From the NCBI GenBank assembly GCA_016197365.1, contig JACPVS010000017.1, positions 124,001 to 188,000 of the forward strand: a stretch of 64,000 bases of DNA, in the 5' to 3' direction. This DNA is from Mycolicibacterium cosmeticum. Its GTDB lineage: Bacteria; Actinomycetota; Actinomycetes; Mycobacteriales; Mycobacteriaceae. Below, one piece after another: positions 57,393-64,000 of the stretch. The stretch's first letter is position 1. Each line of letters opens with the position of its first letter. The notes beneath the pieces were generated by a model. That model made no database searches and was not told where the DNA came from. It worked only from the letters and a program-made list of their open reading frames with translations. Both the position numbers and the translations under genes were made by a program.

Positions 57393-59686
57393 CCGAACAA
57401 CCCGGGCAACACGCCCTCGGAGGTCCTTCGCAACTCGTCGAGCGTCACACTGAACTGGCCCTGCACGTCCACCGAATCGCTGCCCTCGTCGGCCACCCCG
57501 ATGCGCTCCACGGGCAGCCCGCGCGCCTCGCACATGGCCCGGAACCGGCTCTCCTCGGTGCGCGGCACCGCAACGAGCACCCGGCCCGCCGACTCGGAGA
57601 ACAGCGCCACGAAGGGATCGGCACCTTCCGGAAGGATGATGCGGCAACCGGTTTCGCCGGCCAGCGACGCCTCGACGACGGCCTGGATCAGGCCGCCCTC
57701 GCTCAGGTCGTGTGCCGCCGAGACCAGACCGTCGCGCGACGCCGAGGTGAGCACCTCGGAGAGCAGCTTCTCCCGGGCCAGGTCGACCTTGGGCGGCACC
57801 CCACCGAGGTGGTCGGCGGTGACCTGCGCCCAGATGGAACCGTCGAACTCGTCGTGGGTGTCCCCGAGCAGCAGCAGCGTCTCGCCGGGTTCGGCGCCCA
57901 GGCCGGTGGGGATGCGGCGCTTCACGTCGTCGATGACGCCGAGCACCCCGACCACCGGGGTGGGCAGGATCGCGGTGGCGCCGGTCTGGTTGTAGAAGCT
58001 GACGTTGCCGCCGGTGACCGGAATGCCAAGGGCCGCACAGCCGTCGGCGAGCCCGCGGACCGCCTGGGAGAACTGCCACATGACGCCCGGGTCCTCGGGG
58101 GAACCGAAGTTCAGGCAGTTCGTCACGGCGACGGGCGTGGCACCGGTGACGGCGACGTTGCGGTACGCCTCGGCCAGCGCGAGCTGCGCACCGGTGTAGG
58201 GGTCCAGCTGCGTGTAGCGACCGGAGGCGTCGGTGGACACCGCGACGCCGCGACCCGTCGCCTCGTCGATGCGCAGCACACCGCCGTCGGCGTGTTCGGC
58301 CAGCACGGTGTTGCCGCGCACGTAGCGGTCGTACTGCTCGGTGATGAAGGCGCGGCTGCACAGGTGCGGGCTGCCGATCATCGCGAGCAAGGTCGCGCGC
58401 AGTTCGTCACCGGTCCCGGGCCGGGTCAGCCCCGCCGACGTATCGGCGATCAGCGCGTCCTGGGTGTCGGGCCGGGCGACCGGGCGCTGATACACCGGGC
58501 CCTCGTGGGCGACGGTGCGCGGCGGGACGTCGACGACGGTCTCGCCGTGCCAGGTAATCTCGAGGCGGTCCCCGTCGGTGACCTCACCGATGACGCTGGC
58601 CAGCACCTCCCATTTGCGGCACACCGCCAGGAATTTGTCGACGTTCTCGGGAGTGACGACGGCGCACATGCGTTCCTGCGACTCGCTGGACAGGATCTCG
58701 GCCGGGGTCATGTTCGCCGCGCGCTGCGGCACCGCCTCCAGCTCGACCCGCATGCCACCATCGCCGGCGGATGCCAGTTCCGATGTGGCGCAAGACAATC
58801 CGGCACCGCCGAGGTCCTGGATGCCGACCACCAGGTCGGCCGCGTAGAGCTCCAGGCAGCACTCGATGAGCACCTTCTCCATGAACGGATCGCCGACCTG
58901 GACGGCGGGCAGCTTCTTGCGGCCGGGGCCGGAGCCCTCGTCCCCACCGAAGGTCTCCGAGGCCAGCACCGACACACCGCCGATACCGTCAAGACCGGTG
59001 CGGGCGCCGAACAGGATGATCTTGTTACCGGTACCTGAGGCGAACGCCAGATGCAGATCCTCCTTGCGGAGCACGCCCACACACAGCGCATTCACCAGCG
59101 GATTGCCCGCGTAGGAGGCGTCGAACACCGTCTCGCCGCCGATGTTGGGCAGGCCGAGGGAGTTTCCGTAGCCGCCGACGCCGCGGACCACGCCGTCGAG
59201 CACCCGTCGGGTGTCGGGGGCGTCGGCCGCACCGAAGCGCAGCTGATCCATCACGGCCACCGGACGGGCGCCCATCGCCATGATGTCGCGCACGATGCCG
59301 CCGACACCGGTGGCCGCACCCTGATAGGGCTCCACGTAGGACGGGTGGTTGTGCGATTCGACCTTGAAGGTGACGGCCCAGCCGTCGCCGATGTCGACGA
59401 CGCCGGCGTTCTCACCGATGCCGGCCAGCATCCCGGCGCGCATCTCGTCGGTGGTGGTCTCACCGAAGTAGCGCAGGTGCACCTTGGAGGACTTGTAGGA
59501 GCAGTGCTCGCTCCACATCACCGAGTACATCGCCAGTTCGGCGTCGGTGGGTCGGCGGCCCAGGATCTCGCGGATGCGCTGATACTCGTCGTCCTTGAGG
59601 CCGAGCTCACGGTAGGGCTGCGGGTGTTCGGGGGTGGTGGCTGCGCGCTCGACGGTGTCTACTTCGGGACTGTTACCAGACGTCAC
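57389..59686 (-). CDS. purL: Phosphoribosylformylglycinamidine synthase, PurL subunit
   Basis: A 765-residue small-type PurL. It has catalytic His in SEHCSYKSSK, ATP-binding region GIGGVSVLASE and the second-half repeats (CSRAFITEQYD, HDEFDGSIWAQV). It needs PurQ and PurS, encoded elsewhere. It converts FGAR to FGAM. GTG 59686 is the start; an SD-like GTGACGTCTGG is weak. A short gap of nine bases separates it from the convergent-free antiporter gene, both on the minus strand. Confidence 0.95.
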   Translation of the reverse strand: MTSGNSPEVDTVERAATTPEHPQPYRELGLKDDEYQRIREILGRRPTDAELAMYSVMWSEHCSYKSSKVHLRYFGETTTDEMRAGMLAGIGENAGVVDIGDGWAVTFKVESHNHPSYVEPYQGAATGVGGIVRDIMAMGARPVAVMDQLRFGAADAPDTRRVLDGVVRGVGGYGNSLGLPNIGGETVFDASYAGNPLVNALCVGVLRKEDLHLAFASGTGNKIILFGARTGLDGIGGVSVLASETFGGDEGSGPGRKKLPAVQVGDPFMEKVLIECCLELYAADLVVGIQDLGGAGLSCATSELASAGDGGMRVELEAVPQRAANMTPAEILSSESQERMCAVVTPENVDKFLAVCRKWEVLASVIGEVTDGDRLEITWHGETVVDVPPRTVAHEGPVYQRPVARPDTQDALIADTSAGLTRPGTGDELRATLLAMIGSPHLCSRAFITEQYDRYVRGNTVLAEHADGGVLRIDEATGRGVAVSTDASGRYTQLDPYTGAQLALAEAYRNVAVTGATPVAVTNCLNFGSPEDPGVMWQFSQAVRGLADGCAALGIPVTGGNVSFYNQTGATAILPTPVVGVLGVIDDVKRRIPTGLGAEPGETLLLLGDTHDEFDGSIWAQVTADHLGGVPPKVDLAREKLLSEVLTSASRDGLVSAAHDLSEGGLIQAVVEASLAGETGCRIILPEGADPFVALFSESAGRVLVAVPRTEESRFRAMCEARGLPVERIGVADEGSDSVDVQGQFSVTLDELRRTSEGVLPGLFG

Positions 59687-59695
59687 GGAGATAGT

Positions 59696-60892
59696 TTATT
59701 CGTTCTTCGCCGAGCGGCCGACCAGCACCGGTCCCAGCAGTCCGTACAGCGCGACACTGCCGAGCACCACCAGGATGGTGCAGAGCAGCACGGCGCGTTC
59801 GGCGTCCCCGTCGAGCACGTTGAACGCGAGTAGTCCCAGCACGATGGTCGCCGCGCCGCGCGGCGCGAGAACCGCCAGTAGCCGGCGTTCCGGCGGGGCC
59901 ACCCCGGAGCGGGTCAGCGACAGCACCACCGGGACGAACCGGACCACGGTGACCACCAGCACGCAGAACGCCACCAGCCCGATCGAGACGCCCTCTTCGA
60001 GCACGTACCAGGCCACCGCACCGAACACGAACCACAACACGGCCGACAGCAGAAACGCCACGTCGTCGAGTAACTCCAGTTCACGGGCCGGATCGGAGTA
60101 GCGCCGCAGCCCGTTGAACGCGATGCCGCAGACGAACGCGGCGACGAAACCGTTGCCGTGCGACGCCACGTTCAGCGTGTAGGCCAGCACCGGCGTGCAC
60201 AGCAGGATCAGCCGCCGGGACCGGTCGGTCATCAGCCCGCGGCGATCCACCGCGTTGGCGGCGACGGCGACCACCGCGCCGATGGCCAGCCCCAGCACCA
60301 CCGCGCTCACCAGGTGCGGGACCGCCTCGCGCACGGCGTGCATCAGGCTGGCCGGGCCCGCCTGTTCGCCGCCGGCGATCGCCAGGGCGAACACCAGGAT
60401 GGGCGCGACGACGCCGTCGCTGTAGCCCTCTTCGATGTTGAGCAGGTTCCTGACCCGGGCCGGGATCCGGTCGTCGTGCAGAAACGACGCGACCGGCGCG
60501 AAATCGATGGGGACCACCACACACGCCACCGCCAGCAGCGTGGCCCACGACAGGCCCGGCAGCAGCCAGCTGCCCAGTAGCACCGACAGCGCCAGGCTCA
60601 GCGGCAACGCGACCACGATGAGCCGCACCGTGGGGCCGAACATGCCGCCGAAGAAGCCGCCGCGCACATGGGTGGCGTGCCCGAACAGCAGGATCGCCAG
60701 GATCACCTCGATGATCGGCAGGATGACGTCGGTGTCCAGCGCGGCCGCCATCGCGTGGTGGGTTCCGACTCCCACCGCCGCACCCATCACGACCAGGACC
60801 GTCGCCGGCGTGATCCGCCAGCGGTCCAGCAGCCGGGCGAACAGCGCCCACAGTGTCAGCGCCGCGGTGATCCCGACGACCGACCACACCAT
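59696..60892 (-). CDS. Cation:proton antiporter (CPA family)
   Basis: A 398-residue protein with about 12 transmembrane segments. CVVVPIDFAPVASFL takes the place of the ion-binding (T/N)DP motif of CPA antiporters, followed by LLNIEEGYSDGVVAPI, which is close to the conserved ExxxNDG region. It probably exchanges Na+ or K+ for H+. I start at ATG 60892 (MVWSVVGIT), because the frame upstream adds a polar, unconserved stretch. Confidence 0.83.
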   Translation of the reverse strand: MVWSVVGITAALTLWALFARLLDRWRITPATVLVVMGAAVGVGTHHAMAAALDTDVILPIIEVILAILLFGHATHVRGGFFGGMFGPTVRLIVVALPLSLALSVLLGSWLLPGLSWATLLAVACVVVPIDFAPVASFLHDDRIPARVRNLLNIEEGYSDGVVAPILVFALAIAGGEQAGPASLMHAVREAVPHLVSAVVLGLAIGAVVAVAANAVDRRGLMTDRSRRLILLCTPVLAYTLNVASHGNGFVAAFVCGIAFNGLRRYSDPARELELLDDVAFLLSAVLWFVFGAVAWYVLEEGVSIGLVAFCVLVVTVVRFVPVVLSLTRSGVAPPERRLLAVLAPRGAATIVLGLLAFNVLDGDAERAVLLCTILVVLGSVALYGLLGPVLVGRSAKNE

Positions 60893-60906
60893 GCCGGCGG
60901 ATCCTG

Positions 60907-61257
60907 TCAGGAGGACGCCGCCACGCAGAAGGCGTTGCCGTCCGGGTCCGCGAACACCACCCACCGGAACTCCGCGCCGAAGTCGTGCCGGCCGGTTTCG
61001 GTGGCGCCCAGTGACACCAGCCGGGTCACCTCGGCCTCCAGGTCCGCTGCGCTGAAGTCGACGTGCACCCGGTTCTTGCCCGGCGTCGGATCGTCGACCC
61101 GCTGGAAACCCAACCGCAACCCGCCTGCCAGGGCGACGAACACGAATTCCCCTGGCATCAGGGCATTCAGCTCACCCTCGGTGGCCGTCGCCCACCACGC
61201 CGCGAGGCGGTCCGGATCGAGGGAATCGAAGGTGATCATCTCCACGCCAAGGCCCAT
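60907..61257 (-). CDS. VOC superfamily protein (glyoxalase-like)
   Basis: A 116-residue protein with paired beta-alpha-beta-beta-beta modules: ITFDSLDPDRLAAWWATAT, VHVDFSAADLEAEVTRLVSLGA and VVFADPDGNAFCVAA. Metal ligands of true glyoxalases are only partly present. Similar short proteins are annotated as glyoxalase-like domain of unknown activity. It lies 16 bases downstream of the M18 gene and upstream of the antiporter, on the same strand. Confidence 0.82.
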   Translation of the reverse strand: MGLGVEMITFDSLDPDRLAAWWATATEGELNALMPGEFVFVALAGGLRLGFQRVDDPTPGKNRVHVDFSAADLEAEVTRLVSLGATETGRHDFGAEFRWVVFADPDGNAFCVAASS

Positions 61258-61273
61258 ACCGGGAGCCTAGCGA

Positions 61274-62524
61274 TTACGCGGGTGCCAGGAACGCCGCAAG
61301 CGCAGCCGAATAGGCGGCGACGTCGAGAGCACCCATCACCTCGCGGGACGAATGCATGGCCAGCTGCGCCGCGCCCACGTCGACGGTCGGGATCCCGGTG
61401 CGTGCGGCCGTCATCGGGCCGATCGTCGAACCGCAGGGCAGGTCTGCCCGGTGCTCGTAGCGCTGCAGCGGCACCCCGGCCTGCCGGCACGCCAGCGCGA
61501 ACGCCGCCGCGGTCCGGCCGTCGGTGGCGTAGCGCAGGTTCGGCTGCACCTTGAGCACCGGACCGGCGTTGACCGCGATCTGGTGGCCGGGCTCGTGGCG
61601 CTCCGGATAGTTCGGGTGGGTGGCGTGCGCCATGTCCCCGGAGGCCACCATCGACGCGCTGCACCGGCGCAGGAAATCCTCGCGTGTGCCGTTGCCGGCC
61701 AGCACGACGCGCTCCAGCACCGTCGGCAGCAGTTCGGACTGGGCGCCGTGATCGGACTGCGAGCCGACCTCCTCGTGGTCGAACAGCGCGAGCACCGGGA
61801 TGTGGCCGTCGGGTTCGGTGTCCAGCAGCGCCTGCAGTCCGGCGTAACAGGTGACCTGGTTGTCCAGCCGCGGTGCGCTGACGAACTCGCCGCCGGCACC
61901 GGTGATCGCCGAAGCGGTCAGATCGTGGGTCATCAGTTCGAAGCCCAGGACGTCGGAAGCGCGCACCCCGGCGCGTTCGGCGACGAAGTCGAGAAAGGAC
62001 CGCTGCTCCCCCAGCCCCCAGACCGCGTTCACATGGCGCTGCGGGTCGGGGCTGACGCCCTTGCGGTCGTCGGACAGATGGATGGCCAGTTGCGGCACCC
62101 GCAGGATCGGGTCGTCGATCCGGACGAGCCTTTGCACCACCGCGGCGCCGTCCGCGACCGACAGCTGCCCGCTGATCCCGAGGTCCCGGTCCAGCCACGA
62201 ATTCAGCCAGGCGCCGCCGTAGGGCGCCAGCGCCACCACCTGCCAACCGGCGACCACCCGGTCCGGGTGCTGTTTGACGCGCAGGTTCGGGCTGTCGGTG
62301 TGACCGCCGACGATCCGGAACGGCCCGTCACCGGGCGTCGAATCCCAGGCCACCAGCGAACCCGCGCGCACCGTGAAGAACTTTCCCGCGGCCGGCCAGG
62401 CGTCGGCCTCGGACAGCTCGGTGTAGCCGGCCGCCTCCAATTGGCGCGCGGCGGTGGCACACACATGGAACGGTGACGGCGACGCGTCGATGAACTCACA
62501 CAGGCTCTGGGGGCTAGCTGGCAT
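61274..62524 (-). CDS. apeB: M18 family aminopeptidase
   Basis: A 416-residue metallopeptidase: GGHTDSPNLRVK (zinc His/Asp), FDHEEVGS (bridging Glu-Glu) and a C-terminal SSREVMGALDVAAYSAALAAFL. It removes N-terminal acidic or neutral residues from peptides. M. tuberculosis has PepC in the same place. ATG 62524 is chosen; 51 bases separate it from the divergent DyP gene. Confidence 0.9.
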   Translation of the reverse strand: MPASPQSLCEFIDASPSPFHVCATAARQLEAAGYTELSEADAWPAAGKFFTVRAGSLVAWDSTPGDGPFRIVGGHTDSPNLRVKQHPDRVVAGWQVVALAPYGGAWLNSWLDRDLGISGQLSVADGAAVVQRLVRIDDPILRVPQLAIHLSDDRKGVSPDPQRHVNAVWGLGEQRSFLDFVAERAGVRASDVLGFELMTHDLTASAITGAGGEFVSAPRLDNQVTCYAGLQALLDTEPDGHIPVLALFDHEEVGSQSDHGAQSELLPTVLERVVLAGNGTREDFLRRCSASMVASGDMAHATHPNYPERHEPGHQIAVNAGPVLKVQPNLRYATDGRTAAAFALACRQAGVPLQRYEHRADLPCGSTIGPMTAARTGIPTVDVGAAQLAMHSSREVMGALDVAAYSAALAAFLAPA

Positions 62525-62575
62525 CTTTTCATCTTGGCCGGTGAGGAGACGGTCGGCCGCGCTAGGGTCTGCGAT

Positions 62576-63604
62576 GTGCCCGATCTTGTTCCGCAGGCGG
62601 TATTGGCGCCGCTGACCCCGGCCGCCATCTTCCTGGTCGCCACCATCGACGACGGCGGCGAGCAGACCGTGCACGACGCCCTCGGCGACATCTCGGGTCT
62701 GGTCCGCGCCATAGGGTTTCGTGATCCGCCCAAGCAGCTGTCCGCCGTCACCTCGATCGGCTCCGACGCGTGGGACCGGCTGTTCTCCGGGCCCCGCCCC
62801 GCCGAACTGCACCCGTTCATCGCCCTGGACGGACCCCGCCACCACGCGCCGTCGACACCGGGCGATCTGTTGTTGCACATCCGGGCCGAGTCGCTGGACG
62901 TGTGCTTCGAGCTGGCCGGAAAGATCGCGCAGGCGATGGCCGGCGCCATCACCATCGTCGACGAGGTGCACGGTTTCAAGTTCTTCGACAACCGCGATCT
63001 GCTGGGCTTCGTGGACGGCACCGAGAATCCGGGCGGCGCGCTCGCGGTGCACGCCAGTCAGATCGGCGCAGAGGATCCGGACTTCGCCGGCGGATGCTAC
63101 GTCCACGTCCAGCGCTACCTGCATGACATGTCGGCCTGGAACGCGCTGTCCGTGGAGGAGCAGGAGCGCGCGATCGGCCGCACCAAACTCGATGACATCG
63201 AACTCGACGACGCCGTCAAACCGGCGAACTCCCATGTGGCCCTCAATGTCATCGAGGACGCGGACGGCAACGAGCTGAAGATCCTGCGCCACAACATGCC
63301 GTTCGGCGAGATCGGCAAGGGCGAGTCGGGGACCTACTACATCGGGTATTCGCGGGCCGCCGCCGTCACCGAGCGGATGCTGCGCAACATGTTCATCGGC
63401 GATCCGCCCGGCAACACCGACCGGATCCTGGACTTCTCCACCGCCGTCACCGGTTGTCTGTTCTTCACCCCGACCGCCGACTTCCTCGACGACCCCCCAC
63501 CGTTGCCCGGCGACGAGGACGCGGTTCCCGTCGTCGTCGCCGCCCCCGCCCCCACGTACTCCGGCTCACTGTCGATCGGCAGTCTGAAAGGACAACCCCA
63601 ATGA
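62576..63604 (+). CDS. dyp: DyP-type haem peroxidase with encapsulin-loading tail
   Basis: A 342-residue peroxidase with GFVDGTENPGG (GxxDG motif with the catalytic Asp), then ANSHVALNV with the proximal His region and ILRHNMPFG with the distal Arg. After the folded part a 40-residue Pro/Asp linker ends in SLSIGSLKGQ, the cargo-loading signature of actinobacterial encapsulin cargo. It is expected to sit inside the encapsulin nanocompartment. TAGGGT (62563-62568) 7 bases before GTG 62576 gives a leaderless start. Confidence 0.92.
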   Translation: MPDLVPQAVLAPLTPAAIFLVATIDDGGEQTVHDALGDISGLVRAIGFRDPPKQLSAVTSIGSDAWDRLFSGPRPAELHPFIALDGPRHHAPSTPGDLLLHIRAESLDVCFELAGKIAQAMAGAITIVDEVHGFKFFDNRDLLGFVDGTENPGGALAVHASQIGAEDPDFAGGCYVHVQRYLHDMSAWNALSVEEQERAIGRTKLDDIELDDAVKPANSHVALNVIEDADGNELKILRHNMPFGEIGKGESGTYYIGYSRAAAVTERMLRNMFIGDPPGNTDRILDFSTAVTGCLFFTPTADFLDDPPPLPGDEDAVPVVVAAPAPTYSGSLSIGSLKGQPQ

Positions 63605-64000
63605 ACAACCTCTACCGCGAACTCGCCCCGGTCACCGACGAGGCGTGGGCCGAGATCGAGCAGGAGGCGACGCGGACCTTCAAGCGCCACATCGCCGGTC
63701 GCCGGGTCGTGGACTGCGCCGGGCCGAGCGGGGCCACCACGGCCTCGGTGTCCACGGGGCATCTGATCGACGTGGCCTCTCCCGGCGACGGCGTGCTCGC
63801 GCACCTGCGGGACAGCCGTCCGCTGGTGCGGCTGCGGGTGCCGTTCACGATCACCCGTGAGGCCATCGACGATGTGGAGCGCGGTTCACAGGACTCGGAC
63901 TGGGATCCGGTGAAGGACGCTGCCAAGAAGCTGGCGTTCGCGGAGGACCGGGCGATCTTCGAGGGCTACGCGGCCGCGAACATCAAGGGCATCCGGGCGT
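63601..64000 (+). CDS. enc: Encapsulin shell protein, 5' part (gene runs past the window)
   Basis: The first 133 codons are visible: MNNLYRELAPVTDEAWAEIEQEATRTFKRHIAGRRVVD begins a family 1 encapsulin (Cfp29-type). The start ATG overlaps the DyP stop (ATGA), so cargo and shell are translationally coupled. Encapsulins have the HK97 fold, the same ancestry as the phage capsid at 3272 in this window. The C-terminal half is outside, so a full-length gene cannot be confirmed. Confidence 0.9.
   Translation, partial: MNNLYRELAPVTDEAWAEIEQEATRTFKRHIAGRRVVDCAGPSGATTASVSTGHLIDVASPGDGVLAHLRDSRPLVRLRVPFTITREAIDDVERGSQDSDWDPVKDAAKKLAFAEDRAIFEGYAAANIKGIRA

Noticed and set aside
55674..58361. 895-codon reading of the membrane hydrolase frame
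   Set aside because: The first part overlaps purL in another frame on the same strand. GTG 57392, coupled to the purL stop, gives the expected membrane N-terminus.
57362..59038. A 558-codon open frame on the plus strand over purL
   Set aside because: It is antisense to a clearly conserved purL, has GC-biased composition (Arg/Gly/His/Val) without domain order, and no SD at its start.

Overview
The window is a GC-rich actinobacterial chromosome segment, most consistent with a fast-growing mycobacterium (Mycolicibacterium type). Evidence is the mycobacterial gene set (mycothiol synthase, DesA-type acyl-ACP desaturase, LmeA-like protein, lysin B against mycolate-arabinogalactan, an Mce protein, DyP peroxidase with encapsulin), frequent GTG starts, and a host gene order that matches what I remember of the M. 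tuberculosis block Rv0798c to Rv0826. No database was searched.

Positions 1 to about 25781 are the right part of an integrated siphovirus prophage that looks intact. The order is portal (cut by the window edge), MuF-like capsid protein, scaffold, major capsid, head-tail connectors, major tail protein, an SGNH hydrolase, tail chaperones joined by a -1 frameshift on GGGAAAC, tape measure with an NlpC/P60 domain, minor tail proteins, lysin A, lysin B, three small membrane proteins, a divergent pair of small genes with a repeat-rich control region, and a tyrosine integrase. The prophage ends at attR, a 3' half of tRNA-Lys(TTT) with no 5' half nearby. Terminase, early and immunity genes should lie to the left of the window, as expected for a phage circularised at cos and integrated at an attP next to int.

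The host part (25814 to 64000) begins with a truncated haemoglobin (GlbN type), a receptor-like Ser/Thr kinase and a DUF2510 membrane protein. Next come an MpaB-type oxygenase with a divergent TetR regulator, a secreted protein, desA1, a dihydrouridine synthase, an LCP cell-wall ligase and phoY2. A MarR/oxidoreductase pair separates phoY2 from the pstSCAB phosphate operon, which has an 11-bp direct-repeat PHO box upstream of pstS. mshD and glnR follow.

A sulfur block follows: lmeA, thiX, then a leaderless short ORF encoding a run of cysteines in front of DUF4395, thiosulfate sulfurtransferase and sseC. The poly-Cys ORF is a cysteine-responsive attenuator of the kind known in mycobacteria. After that come a 32-residue leaderless membrane peptide overlapping a nitrobindin gene, a lipoprotein, pabC-like and ygfZ-like genes, DUF3073, and then the purine genes purM, purF and purL. 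Interspersed among the purine genes are a cupin, a sterol-carrier-like protein, an orphan MceA-like protein, a PPOX flavoprotein, a CPBP protease and a membrane alpha/beta hydrolase. The window closes with a cation/proton antiporter, a VOC protein, M18 aminopeptidase, DyP peroxidase carrying an encapsulin-loading tail, and the start of the encapsulin gene.

Many host genes, and both genes of the prophage switch region, have a TANNNT hexamer 6 to 10 nt before the start codon, as expected for leaderless mRNAs.
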